A DNA stretch of 64,000 nt. It comes from Saprospiraceae bacterium. Lineage in GTDB: Bacteria; Bacteroidota; Bacteroidia; Chitinophagales; Saprospiraceae. Positions 27,912-36,654 of the stretch are shown piece by piece. Where the stretch lies: contig JANWXM010000017.1 of assembly GCA_025055285.1 (NCBI GenBank), forward strand, positions 1-64,000, written 5' to 3'. The notes beneath the pieces were generated by a model. It was not told the origin of the DNA. It did not search any database and was given only the letters and a program-made list of their open reading frames with translations. A program made the position numbers and the translations under genes. How positions within the stretch are numbered: position 1 is the stretch's first letter; the number at the start of each line of letters is the position of its first letter.

Positions 27912-27919
27912 TACTTTTG
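27912..27919 (+). promoter_or_regulatory. Promoter -7 box TACTTTTG, leaderless spacing
   Basis: An exact TAnnTTTG box ending 5 nt before the ATG at 27925 of the cytochrome gene. Since transcription starts about 5-7 nt past this box, the mRNA should begin at or beside the start codon. Confidence 0.6.
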
Positions 27920-27924
27920 CCGGC

Positions 27925-28245
27925 ATGAAAGCGGTAGCTTTTTTTTCTTGTTTTCCCTTGATGGGCATCTTGAGCGCCAGCATAGCTCAACCTATGCCAG
28001 CTGAAGTAAAGCACGTGATGGGCCGATACGCCTGCACGAGTTGTCACGCCGTTGAAGTGCGTCTCATTGGCCCTAGTTGGCGAGAACTAGCAAAGCAAAC
28101 TTACACGCCCAAACAAATGACTGCGCTCATGCGCAAACCTCAACCGGAAAACTGGCCGGACTATCCGCCTATGGAGCCTATTCCAAATTTTACAGAGGCC
28201 GATGCGAAAATCATCGCTAATTGGCTAAAACAGCTTAAAAATTAG
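27925..28245 (+). CDS. Small exported c-type cytochrome
   Basis: A 106-residue periplasmic electron carrier. Residues 1-21 are a signal peptide (MKAVAFFSCFPLMGILSASI-AQ). The haem attachment site is ACTSCHAVEVRLIGPSW (Cys37, Cys40, His41). YPPMEPIPNF near residue 78 supplies the axial Met. The pattern matches the cytochrome c551/c552 group. The HerA-like ATPase begins 7 nt downstream, so they share a transcript although functions look unrelated. The promoter is at 27912. Confidence 0.9.
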   Translation: MKAVAFFSCFPLMGILSASIAQPMPAEVKHVMGRYACTSCHAVEVRLIGPSWRELAKQTYTPKQMTALMRKPQPENWPDYPPMEPIPNFTEADAKIIANWLKQLKN

Positions 28246-28252
28246 TTTACCC

Positions 28253-29812
28253 ATGCAACGAAAAGAAACTTTTAGCGCCGAAATAACTAAAGGATATACG
28301 TTTAGCGGCCCTTCCTTCGTACTGGGTGGCGCCATACTCGACGGAGAGGCTATTCCCGGTGTTCAAGTGAGAATACCCTTGCGCACGATGAACCGCCATG
28401 GCCTCATCGCGGGTGCTACAGGAACAGGGAAGACTAAGACGCTGCAGGCTATCGCCGAACAATTGGCGGCCCACGGCGTGCCTAGCCTGCTTATGGACAT
28501 CAAAGGCGACCTCTCCGGCATTGCCATGCCTGGCACGGAAAATCCAAAAATTACCGAGCGCGTTTCGAAAATTGGCATTGAGTGGAAACCCGCGCGCTAC
28601 CCTGTAGAGTTCCTTTCGCTATCTGAAGAAAAGGGTGCTCGCTTACGCGCCACAGTGAGCGAATTTGGCCCAGTGCTGTTTAGTCGAATTTTAGGCCTCA
28701 ACGACACCCAGGGCGGTGTTGTGGCCGTTATTTTTAAATTTTGCGATGACCATGGGCTGCCTCTACTCGACTTAAAGGACTTTAAAAAGGTATTGCAATA
28801 CCTGGGCAACGAAGGCAAAGCAGCCATAGAAGCCGAATACGGCCAATTCAGCTCCGCCACAGCGGCTACCATTTTGCGCAAGGTCGTGGAATTAGAGCAA
28901 CAAGGAGCAGATCGCTTTTTCGGCGAGCTGTCTTTCGATGTCCAGGACCTATGTCGAATTGACGAAAATGGCCGCGGCGTGATGCATATCGTCCGGTTGA
29001 CCGACATCCAAGATCGGCCTAAGCTGTTCAGCACTTTTATGCTCCAGATGTTGGCTGAGATTTATGCTTCCTTTCCCGAAGAGGGCGACCTCGACCAACC
29101 GAAACTATGCATCTTTATCGATGAGGCGCATCTCGTCTTTCAAGAGGCTACACCCGCTCTAATGCAGCAAATGGAAGCCATCATCAAGCTTATCCGCTCT
29201 AAGGGAGTAGGAATCTTTTTCATCACACAAAACCCAGTCGACATTCCAGAGAGTATCCTTGCTCAATTAGGCTTGAAGATACAGCATGCCCTGCGCGCCT
29301 TCACGGCCAAAGACCGCAAAGCGATTAAATTGGCTGCAGAGAATTATCCTATTACCTCGTGGTACAAGACCGAGGATTTGTTGACTCATTTGGGCATTGG
29401 CGAAGCGTTGTTAAGTGCCCTAAATGAAAAGGGTGTTCCGACGCCATTGGTACACGTGCTGGTACGCCCGCCTGAAACCCGCATGGATGTCTTGACGTCC
29501 GAAGAACTAGAGCGGATAGTGGCGCAGTCCAAACTTGTGCGCAAATACAATCAAGAAATTGATCGTCAGAGCGCCTACGAGATTCTGACTGAAAAGATTC
29601 AGGAGGTTCAAGAACGTTCACCGCAGAAGGAAATACCTAGCGCGCGCCCTACGCGTCCGGAGAAAAGCGTTTTCGAGCAAGTATTGGACAGCCCGGTCAC
29701 TCGGCAAATAGGCACAACCATCGCTCGCGAACTAACGCGCGGCCTCCTAGGGGTATTAGGCGTAGGCGGCGCTAGCAGCCGTCGGCGCAAGAGCAATGCA
29801 AGCTGGTTTTAG
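28253..29812 (+). CDS. HerA-like DNA-translocase ATPase (DUF853 family)
   Basis: A 519-residue cytoplasmic P-loop ATPase of the HerA/FtsK superfamily. Walker A is LIAGATGTGKTKTLQAIAEQ (about 51-70) and Walker B is LCIFIDEAHLVFQEATP, followed by a sensor region GVGIFFITQNPVDIPESIL with the conserved T-Q-N-P. The core matches the DUF853 family, widespread in bacteria and usually of unknown role. The last 80 residues form a linker and a Gly/Arg-rich tail (GLLGVLGVGGASSRRRKS). It is not obviously linked to a NurA nuclease. Downstream is an MFS transporter, 22 nt away. Confidence 0.88.
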   Translation: MQRKETFSAEITKGYTFSGPSFVLGGAILDGEAIPGVQVRIPLRTMNRHGLIAGATGTGKTKTLQAIAEQLAAHGVPSLLMDIKGDLSGIAMPGTENPKITERVSKIGIEWKPARYPVEFLSLSEEKGARLRATVSEFGPVLFSRILGLNDTQGGVVAVIFKFCDDHGLPLLDLKDFKKVLQYLGNEGKAAIEAEYGQFSSATAATILRKVVELEQQGADRFFGELSFDVQDLCRIDENGRGVMHIVRLTDIQDRPKLFSTFMLQMLAEIYASFPEEGDLDQPKLCIFIDEAHLVFQEATPALMQQMEAIIKLIRSKGVGIFFITQNPVDIPESILAQLGLKIQHALRAFTAKDRKAIKLAAENYPITSWYKTEDLLTHLGIGEALLSALNEKGVPTPLVHVLVRPPETRMDVLTSEELERIVAQSKLVRKYNQEIDRQSAYEILTEKIQEVQERSPQKEIPSARPTRPEKSVFEQVLDSPVTRQIGTTIARELTRGLLGVLGVGGASSRRRKSNASWF

Positions 29813-29834
29813 TTGAAAAGCAAATGCTCGCCTT

Positions 29835-31139
29835 ATGCCTGATTACTCCCAAGCCGCAGCGTTCGATAAGAACGATCGTCGCCTCATCAATGGCTGGGCA
29901 TTTTTCGATTGGGCCAATAGCGCATACGCTTTGGTCATCACAGTGGCCATTTTTCCGCCTTACTTCCTGGCTTTAGCGCCTGATCGAGTAAATATCGACG
30001 GAGTAAGCATCCGCGACGAATCGCTTTTGGCTTGGTGCATTTCACTGGCTTACTTGATTATTGCCGCCGTGTCGCCCATTCTCTCAGGTATTGCAGACTA
30101 CGGCGGGAAGAAAATGCGCTTCATGCGGGTCTTCACGTTCGTGGGAGCCTTAGCATGTATGAGCCTGTTTTTCTTCAAGAGCTCCGAAAGCCTGTGGCTC
30201 GGAGTTGTTGGCTTTATTCTAGCTACGCTAGGCTTTGCTGGAGGAATCGTGTTTTACAATGCTTATTTGCCCGATATCGCTACCGAAGATCGATACGATG
30301 CTGTTAGCGCTCGCGGATTTATTTTTGGTTTTGCGGGCAGCGTCTTGCTGTTGTTGGCCAATTTGGCCATGGTTCTTCAATACGAGGCATTGGGCTTTCC
30401 CTCTGAAACATCAGCCATTCGCTGGGCTTTTGTGAGTGTAGGCGTATGGTGGTTAGGCTTTGCCCAAATACCTTTTCGGCGACTGCCTCCCGACCGCCCT
30501 AATGCCATGCCCGCCAACGTATTAGGTAAAGGTTATGAGGAAATTCGCAAAGCTTTCCACATTTTGCGCCAAAGCGGCAATACAATGCGCTTCCTAGTCA
30601 GTTTCTTTTGCTACAACGCTGGTGTGCAGGCTATTCTCTTTTTAGCTTCCAGTTTTGCCGACAAAGAAATGCAGATGGAGAAATCACGCCTCATCGTATT
30701 GGTGCTTCTACTCCAATTGATCGCTATCGTAGGCGCATACCTGGCTGCCCGGCTGTCGGGCTGGCAGGGCAACCGTATTTCGCTTCTGACAATGCTGGCC
30801 ATCTGGACGCTCATCTGCCTGTTCGGTTACAACATCCACACAGAGACAGAGGTTTTTTTGCTCGGCGGAGCAATTGGTTTGGTCATGGGTGGCACTCAAG
30901 CCCTCTCGCGGAGCACCTACGCCAAGCTCTTGCCAGAGAACACGCTCGAGACAACGTCATTCTTTAGTTTTTACGATGTCATGGACAAAGTATCTACTGT
31001 TTTCGGAACGTTAGTTTTTGGGCTTGTGGCACAGTTGTTCGGCGGAATGCGCTCTAGCGTACTGGTGCTTAGCGGGCTCTTTCTAATCAGCATCGCGCTA
31101 ATGCTTGCCATACGCATACGCCGCATGCACTCATCTTGA
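29835..31139 (+). CDS. MFS transporter, UMF1 (Atg22-like) family
   Basis: A 434-residue inner-membrane transporter with 12 predicted helices. LINGWAFFDWANSAYALVIT near the N-terminus is the family signature. Other helices include VLVLLLQLIAIVGAYLAARL, and GLVMGGTQALSRSTYAKLLP in the C-terminal half resembles the family's conserved loop. Atg22 homologues export amino acids from fungal vacuoles. The bacterial substrates are unknown. It ends the operon begun by the cytochrome gene. A bidirectional-looking hairpin directly after its stop (31157-31180) could also end this transcript. Confidence 0.9.
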   Translation: MPDYSQAAAFDKNDRRLINGWAFFDWANSAYALVITVAIFPPYFLALAPDRVNIDGVSIRDESLLAWCISLAYLIIAAVSPILSGIADYGGKKMRFMRVFTFVGALACMSLFFFKSSESLWLGVVGFILATLGFAGGIVFYNAYLPDIATEDRYDAVSARGFIFGFAGSVLLLLANLAMVLQYEALGFPSETSAIRWAFVSVGVWWLGFAQIPFRRLPPDRPNAMPANVLGKGYEEIRKAFHILRQSGNTMRFLVSFFCYNAGVQAILFLASSFADKEMQMEKSRLIVLVLLLQLIAIVGAYLAARLSGWQGNRISLLTMLAIWTLICLFGYNIHTETEVFLLGGAIGLVMGGTQALSRSTYAKLLPENTLETTSFFSFYDVMDKVSTVFGTLVFGLVAQLFGGMRSSVLVLSGLFLISIALMLAIRIRRMHSS

Positions 31140-31146
31140 ATAAGTG

Positions 31147-31286
31147 AAAAAAAAGACCGCGGCACTCGTTTGCACCGCGGCGGTTTCCCGTATAATCTCA
31201 TGAAAAGTCTCAAGCCCGTGGGTCAACGATATCCACTTCTCGCCTCTCGCATTCTCAACTTCCCTATCATTGACGATACAAAGGTG
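31147..31286 (-). ncRNA. Candidate small RNA gene, copy 1 of a duplicated element
   Basis: On the minus strand a CACCTTTG box (31279-31286), one base off TAnnTTTG, has TTTA 19 nt upstream. It is followed by about 125 nt ending in a GC-rich hairpin CCGCGG...CCGCGG (31157-31180) and eight T's (31147-31154). The predicted 5' end can form a small TATC/GATA hairpin. A second copy at 31769 shares 57 identical bp at the terminator end, 23 identical bp at the 5' end, and the same box and spacing. No ORF of note lies inside. Promoter plus terminator plus duplication suggests a small RNA. It is a prediction only. Confidence 0.5.
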
Positions 31287-31768
31287 CAGCAGCGTTTAAC
31301 CGCAATAAAGAACAAAAAAATAGATTTGTTTTCCGAAATCAAAAGCGACGAGTAATATTTTTTCAATAAAATACATTGATATTCAACATTTTAACAAAAA
31401 AGAATTACACGAGATAATTATGATTTGTTGAAAAATATTAATCGTCTCCGAGGAGAATTTTTTTAGGCTCACGCTTCTTGTCCGCTTAGTCGACTATACT
31501 GAACCCGAGCTTTCACAGTTTTTCACGAAAACTTGTTGAAAGGAAATGTACGCATTCTTGATGCAGCGAGGTGTTTCGGGCAAATGCAGCAGTTTTTTGC
31601 GTCGAGTACCCGCTGAGGTGGCCTTCTTCTCTAGCAAGAAGCATCGACGCATTTCGGTTGGCCTTACAAAGTCAGTTTCTAAGGCAGCAAAGCCTAATTA
31701 AAGAAGGCTGGCAACTTTTCCTCAAGCCTCCACAGCATGCGAGTGACCAAGCCGGAGAGGAGCAAAAG
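31287..31768. other. Gene-free spacer between the repeat copies
   Basis: About 480 bp, AT-rich in its first 150 bases. Short open frames on the plus strand (for example 31571-31822) have random-looking composition and run into the repeat. No gene is supported. Confidence 0.5.
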
Positions 31769-31902
31769 AAAAAAACCGCGGCACTCGTTTGCACCGCGGC
31801 GGTTTCCCGTATAATCTCATGAAAAGTCTCAAACCTGTTGGTCAATGATCACCGCTTCTCTGTTCTTTCTCTCCGTTCCCTATCATTGACGATACAAAAG
31901 TG
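31769..31902 (-). ncRNA. Candidate small RNA gene, copy 2 of a duplicated element
   Basis: Same layout as the copy at 31147. A CACTTTTG box (31895-31902) has TTTA 19 nt upstream, then about 120 nt of transcript, the CCGCGG hairpin (31776-31799) and seven T's (31769-31775). The middle of the element has diverged more than the two ends, as expected if the 5' stem and terminator are under selection. Both copies would be transcribed toward the 3' end of the MFS gene. Confidence 0.5.
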
Positions 31903-32586
31903 CAACGGTCACTACCACTAGTAAAGAACAAAAAAAGGCGTTTGTTCTTGTATTTTTTAAAGGATATCTTGAGCGATTTCATTTTAAAGCTTTGAAAAAC
32001 AAACCTTTATATCTTTTAATGAAAAAGAAAAAAGCCCTAGTTTGTTGATAAAAAACATAAAAAAAATATTTATTTTTCCCCGAAAAAAATTTTTCAGCGC
32101 TTATTGGAGCTTCCTTCTCTCATCAAGAAAAGGTACGACAGCGTTTTGACTTCGTTGAGCTACAGTGGGTCGTGCACCTTTTCGTAGGTAAAGAGGTAGG
32201 TAAGGTGGATACTTTTTGAAGCTGGAATGCACTTGTGAAAGACGTGCTTTGGAAGGCCTAAGAAAGCCTATATCTTACTCCACTTTTTCGCTCGTCGCAT
32301 TCTCGTTTGCTCGTTTTCAGGTAATTGAAGCGAGTATATTCCTATGGGCAAGTAGGCAGTGTTGCGGCGGGTGTTCGGCGCCAGTGAATTCTTGTCTTAA
32401 AAAGCTCACCTTACAAAGACAGGCAGAATGCCGCTTACCAAAGACTACACTGCCTTGTCTCAACAGGCACATCGAGCATTCCATAGATGTTCAATTTATT
32501 AGGTAGAACAGGGCAAAGCTGCCAATAACAATGAGGCGATGAATGCTCCAGCACAACCTTTGGTGAGATGCAGCTGGCACAGGCCT
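31903..32586. other. Gene-free region before lysS
   Basis: About 680 bp, very AT-rich to about 32100. AAGAACAAA (31924-31932) and TTTGTTCTT (31941-31949) form a small inverted repeat just upstream of repeat copy 2. No gene, RNA or terminator could be supported in the rest. Confidence 0.45.
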
Positions 32587-34143
32587 TTAGAAGGTGTGCC
32601 CGACATCCTTGTGTTTCACTTCAGGCCGCATTTGCGGAAAGAAGATCACTTCCTGGATGGTGGTTTGGCCGGTGAAAATCATGGCTAAGCGGTCGATGCC
32701 GAAGCCAATACCAGCAGTAGGCGGCATGCCATATTCCAGAGCGCGAAGGAAGTCTTCATCCATCGCCATGGCTTCCTTGTCGCCACGCTCCGCCCAGCGA
32801 CGCTGTTCCTCGAAGCGTTGGCGCTGGTCTATAGGGTCATTAAGCTCCGAGTAAGCGTTGGCTACCTCTTTGCTATTGACGTATAACTCGAAGCGCTCTA
32901 CCAAGCCAGGCTTGCTGCGATGTCTCTTGGTCAGAGGCGACATTTCGATAGGGTAGTCTAGGATGAAAGTAGGCTGGATGAGGTGTCTTTCTACCTTTTC
33001 GCTAAAGATTTCATCCAAGAGTTGAGCAGTGCTCATGCTAGGGTCGGTTTCAATATTGTGCTGGTCGCAATAGGCGCGCAGGTCACGCTCAGTGGCGGTT
33101 TCAATGTTTAAGCCGGTGTATCGATAAATAGCCTCAGCCATAGTGAGGCGCGCGTAGGGACCAGCAAAATTGAGCCGATGTTCTCCGTAAGGTATAATAG
33201 GAGAGCCATCATCACTTAAGGCGCGAGCAACGCGCTCGAGCATTTGTTCGGTGACGCCCATGAGCCAATGGTAATCTTTGTAAGCTACATAGAACTCCAT
33301 GAGCGTAAACTCCGGGTTGTGCGTGCGGTCGATGCCTTCGTTGCGAAAAACTTTAGCAAATTCATAAACGCCGTCAAAGCCGCCGACGATGAGGCGCTTA
33401 AGGTATAACTCGTTAGATATGCGTAAATACAGCGGCATATCCAATGCGTGATGGTGCGTGATGAAAGGCCGCGCTAATGCACCACCGTAAACAGGTTGGA
33501 GGATAGGCGTCTCCACTTCGAGGAGGCCCAGTTCGTCCAGATAAGCCCGCATCGTACGAATCATCTTGCTGCGCTTGATAAAGATTTGTCGATACTGGGG
33601 ATTCACCGTTAGGTCTACATAGCGCATGCGGTGGCGCAGCTCCGGGTCAGTGAAAGCATCATAAACATGCCCTTCGGCATCGCGTTTGACGATAGGCAAA
33701 GGGCGCAGGCTTTTGGAAAGCAATTTTAATTCTCGTACGTGCACCGTTACCTCACCAGTTCGGGTTTTAAAGGCAAAGCCGCGCACGCCAATATAATCTC
33801 CTAAATCGAGCAATTTTTTGATGACTACATCAAAGAAGGAACCGTCTTCGCCTTGCACGAACTCGTCGCGGCGTACGTAGAGCTGAATCTGGCCGCTGCT
33901 GTCTTGCAAATTCATAAACAGGGCTTTTCCAGCTTCGCGGACAGCCATGATACGGCCGGCTAGCGAGACATCTTGATAGTTTAAGCGGTCTTTAGTGCCG
34001 TCTTGGAGAGTCTCTTCTCGATAGTTGGCGACGATATCAGCAGCATAGGCTGTGACCTCGAAAGCCTCCGCTGGATAAGGGTCAATGCCCAGGTTGCGTA
34101 GTTTCTGAAGCGCTTCACGTCGAATGAGCTCTTGGTCTGTCAT
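32587..34143 (-). CDS. lysS: Lysyl-tRNA synthetase, class II
   Basis: Charges tRNA-Lys. The N-terminal OB-fold anticodon domain (VSLAGRIMAVREAGKALFMN) is followed by the class II core. Motif 1 region is LGLLEVETPILQPVYGGALA. Motif 2 is VYEFAKVFRNEGIDRTHNPE with the catalytic Arg. Motif 3 is PTAGIGFGIDRLAMIFTG. The ATG at 34143 gives 518 residues. Three codons upstream is a TTG alternative. It follows psd by 24 nt on the same strand, so they are probably one transcript. Confidence 0.96.
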   Translation of the reverse strand: MTDQELIRREALQKLRNLGIDPYPAEAFEVTAYAADIVANYREETLQDGTKDRLNYQDVSLAGRIMAVREAGKALFMNLQDSSGQIQLYVRRDEFVQGEDGSFFDVVIKKLLDLGDYIGVRGFAFKTRTGEVTVHVRELKLLSKSLRPLPIVKRDAEGHVYDAFTDPELRHRMRYVDLTVNPQYRQIFIKRSKMIRTMRAYLDELGLLEVETPILQPVYGGALARPFITHHHALDMPLYLRISNELYLKRLIVGGFDGVYEFAKVFRNEGIDRTHNPEFTLMEFYVAYKDYHWLMGVTEQMLERVARALSDDGSPIIPYGEHRLNFAGPYARLTMAEAIYRYTGLNIETATERDLRAYCDQHNIETDPSMSTAQLLDEIFSEKVERHLIQPTFILDYPIEMSPLTKRHRSKPGLVERFELYVNSKEVANAYSELNDPIDQRQRFEEQRRWAERGDKEAMAMDEDFLRALEYGMPPTAGIGFGIDRLAMIFTGQTTIQEVIFFPQMRPEVKHKDVGHTF

Positions 34144-34167
34144 ATGATGCAATGTCTCGGCAAGTTG

Positions 34168-34836
34168 TTATTCAGGCAGATAGGCAATAATGTCGCGATT
34201 GCCACGCACAGTTTGGTCTATCTTTACATTTAGCTTTGCTTCGAGTGGCAAAAAGAGGTCTACGCGAGAGCCAAACTTTATGAAGCCCATGTCATCTCCT
34301 TGTACGACGGTTTGCCCTTCGCTAACATACCAGCGAATGCGACGAGCAAGGGCGCCCGCGATTTGGCGCATAAGGATTTGATGCTCGCCTGTGTCGTACA
34401 CCACAGTAGTGTGCTCGTTTTCAGTACTGCTTTTCGGATGCCAAGCTACCAGATATTTTCCTGGATGATAGCGAAAATAGCGCACTATACCGCCTACCGG
34501 ATTTCGATTGACGTGTACGTTGAAAGGAGTCATGAAAATGGAGACTTGAAGACGTTTTTCGCCAAAATACTCCTTTTCGACAACTTCTTCAATGGCACAA
34601 ATGCGTCCGTCGGCGGGAGCATACACCAATCGGTTGTCTTTCCTTTCAATAGGGCGCTCTGGATCGCGAAAAAACTGCATCAAAAAACCAAACACCATAA
34701 GGGAGATTGCTAACACCGGTCGAAAGTAGACCGACCCTGAAGTCCGTAAAAGGACATTGGTGAAGAAAAGCAAGAGGCCAACTACAGTTAGGATAGCGAA
34801 GCCTTCTCGGTGGAGGCGAATAAAGATATCCATCAT
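34168..34836 (-). CDS. psd: Phosphatidylserine decarboxylase, short (archaeal-type) form
   Basis: Converts phosphatidylserine to phosphatidylethanolamine at the inner membrane. Two N-terminal hydrophobic segments (LTVVGLLLFFTNVLL, AISLMVFGFLMQFF) anchor it. The self-cleavage site that creates the pyruvoyl group is GFIKFGSRVDLFLP (Gly-Ser) near residue 190. IFMTPFNVHVNRNPVGG is the conserved substrate region. At 222 residues it is the short form found in Bacteroidota. A GACTTTTG sequence (34848-34855), one base off the -7 consensus, lies 12 nt upstream of the ATG. No pssA lies next to it. Confidence 0.93.
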   Translation of the reverse strand: MMDIFIRLHREGFAILTVVGLLLFFTNVLLRTSGSVYFRPVLAISLMVFGFLMQFFRDPERPIERKDNRLVYAPADGRICAIEEVVEKEYFGEKRLQVSIFMTPFNVHVNRNPVGGIVRYFRYHPGKYLVAWHPKSSTENEHTTVVYDTGEHQILMRQIAGALARRIRWYVSEGQTVVQGDDMGFIKFGSRVDLFLPLEAKLNVKIDQTVRGNRDIIAYLPE

Positions 34837-34943
34837 CTTTTCGGGCGCAAAAGTCGGAAATTTAGAATATTAAGCGATTGCCTGAACATTTTTCTAGTTG
34901 GCATTGGTTCTCGATTAAGAAACAAAGTGGACGAGGAGCTCTT

Positions 34944-35390
34944 TTATCGACGAGGGTTAAGCACGTGCTCAAGGCTAAGTACAATTGGCGTCTCTAAAGC
35001 CTCATCTCCGTTTGGCATCCAGTCGAAAGTGCAGTGACAGCCCATACCCGCAACAGCATTGGCCAAACGACGTAGGTGACGTTCGCGCAAATGGCCCCGA
35101 TCATCAAGTGCGCCAACGACAATTCCATTGGCCTCACCTTTCAGAATACCTTAATATCGCCAAGCATAACTGAGAGCTTGCCCTTGTGGAGTAGCAAAAA
35201 TAGCTTTCGCGCGGGTGACAAATACGTACATCAGCAAATGCACACCCTTGCCTACAACCTATGGCAGGCCCGAAGAGGGCGTAAGACTGCACATCCTCAA
35301 CGCTGGATAGTTCATGTGCTGTACTCTAACAGCCTGAATAGCAAGTGCAGAAGAAAGGGTAGTAGCGCAAATTTCGAGAGTAAGGCAACG
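34944..35390 (-). pseudogene. cutC: Decayed copper-homeostasis gene cutC
   Basis: CutC is a TIM-barrel protein linked to copper handling. Its fragments occur in the right order in shifting minus-strand frames. LTLEICATTLSSALAIQA and SLTPSSGLP (to about 35260) match the start, L-E-V-C-x-x-S-x-x-S-A-L-A-A, and G-L-T-P-S. RICHPRESYFCYS (about 35180-35225) matches I-R-P-R-x-G-D-F-x-Y-S, and SVMLGDIK matches V-M-L-x-D-I. ANGIVVGALDDRGHLRERH, GCHCTFDWMPNGDEALE and LSLEHVLN (to 34944) match G-A-D-G-V-V-x-G-A-L, T-F-H-R-A-F-D and the R-V-L-T-S stretch. There are at least two frameshifts and a premature stop. The last third is missing. Confidence 0.7.
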
Positions 35391-35527
35391 TAAGGCTGCA
35401 TCCTCGTAGGTTGCAAAAATAGGAAATAGACCTTTGGAAAAGGAGGTACTTCTAAACGCAAAATCAGCAGCCCACTGAAGACCAATGAGCTGCTGAAGGG
35501 AGATTCTCGGTGAATGCAAAAGGTTCC

Positions 35528-36646
35528 TTACTTAGGCAAGATTTGCAACGCCCTTTCTAACTGATTGTCGCGCCCGCTAGATTTGAATAAGTTTACGTCA
35601 AAGGGCACCACTACATCCGGCGTAAAGCCGACGCCCTCGTAAAGTTTTCCGTCGACAAAGCGATATACTTCGGCTGCCATTTTGACCGTCCAACCATTTG
35701 GCAATTCGAAAGAACCCGCGTAGACAGAGTCTTCACCTTCCCTACCAAAGAGCACAGCAGACTGCGCACCAAAGGTAGTCTCACCCACCACGGTCACTTG
35801 AGGTAATACACTCAGCGCCATCGTAGTACGTTCGGCAGCACTAATCGACAAGGAGTTGCATAAAACCACCACGGGCAATGGATTGTACCCTTTTGGGTTA
35901 GGATATATCTTTTGCTGTACCCATGGACTAAATTCATTGCGATTACTGCCGTACTTGTATCGAGACTCACCTACCAATAATTCTTTATCAGTAAAATTAC
36001 CCACAATCAAGGGAACCTCATCTGCGATTCCACCGCCATTTTGGCGCAAATCCAGAATAACTCCCTTGTACTGAGGCGCCGGTTTGGCCATAAATTCGAG
36101 CATCTCGAGGAAAAACTGCGGATTGCTGGCAAGGCCTTTAAATATACTGAAACTTGGAATTCTAATATACTGATACTTGTTATCAAGCACACCATAGACG
36201 AAACCTTGAAACTTCTTTCGCGTTCCAGGCGATAAACGGTTGAATATCTTGGTCTCAAAATACTCGTCGTCTAACAGGAAATGATAATTCGATATTTTGT
36301 CATTAACAAAACCCGGAGAATATAAGGCTACTACTGTATCTATTGTCACTTGTATTTCGTAATGACCATCTATTAGTCCATCAATCATTTCATCGAATAT
36401 CTCTGCCAATTCTAAATCTGTCGTTTGGTCGGTTACTTTATTAACATATTTATCGTAGACCTCATCCCAATTGGTGGGATCATACCCCCAAAAAGAATAC
36501 TTTCGGCTCATGCCGTCCCAGAAGGCCTGAAAATTTCCCTTAGGTGTGTTAGGATAGCGATCAAATTCGACGAAAGGTTCTTCTTTGACGCATCCTAGGA
36601 TAAACAAGGAGAAAAACAGTGGTGGCAATAAATGCTTAATTTTCAT
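35528..36646 (-). CDS. S41-family peptidase lipoprotein, copy A
   Basis: An exported lipoprotein of 372 residues (signal LPPLFFSLFILGC, lipidated Cys19). The S41 core has VILDLRQNGGGIADEVPLIV, and SLSISAAERTTMAL holds the nucleophile Ser (near 267). The Lys of Prc-type enzymes is Ala in VVGETTFGAQSA, but IDGLIDGHYEIQ carries the N-terminal D-G-H of S41B/tricorn-like members, where a His is the likely base. No PDZ domain is evident. It is the last gene of a three-gene set transcribed from 37854. The paralogue at 38352 is similar throughout. The substrate is unknown. Confidence 0.85.
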   Translation of the reverse strand: MKIKHLLPPLFFSLFILGCVKEEPFVEFDRYPNTPKGNFQAFWDGMSRKYSFWGYDPTNWDEVYDKYVNKVTDQTTDLELAEIFDEMIDGLIDGHYEIQVTIDTVVALYSPGFVNDKISNYHFLLDDEYFETKIFNRLSPGTRKKFQGFVYGVLDNKYQYIRIPSFSIFKGLASNPQFFLEMLEFMAKPAPQYKGVILDLRQNGGGIADEVPLIVGNFTDKELLVGESRYKYGSNRNEFSPWVQQKIYPNPKGYNPLPVVVLCNSLSISAAERTTMALSVLPQVTVVGETTFGAQSAVLFGREGEDSVYAGSFELPNGWTVKMAAEVYRFVDGKLYEGVGFTPDVVVPFDVNLFKSSGRDNQLERALQILPK

Positions 36647-36654
36647 AATGGATG

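Noticed and set aside
31140-31930. The duplicated element as an insertion sequence or CRISPR
   Set aside because: No transposase, no terminal inverted repeats, only two copies, no spacer pattern.
32216-32506. Plus-strand open frame upstream of lysS's 3' end
   Set aside because: Cys-rich random composition and no initiation signals.
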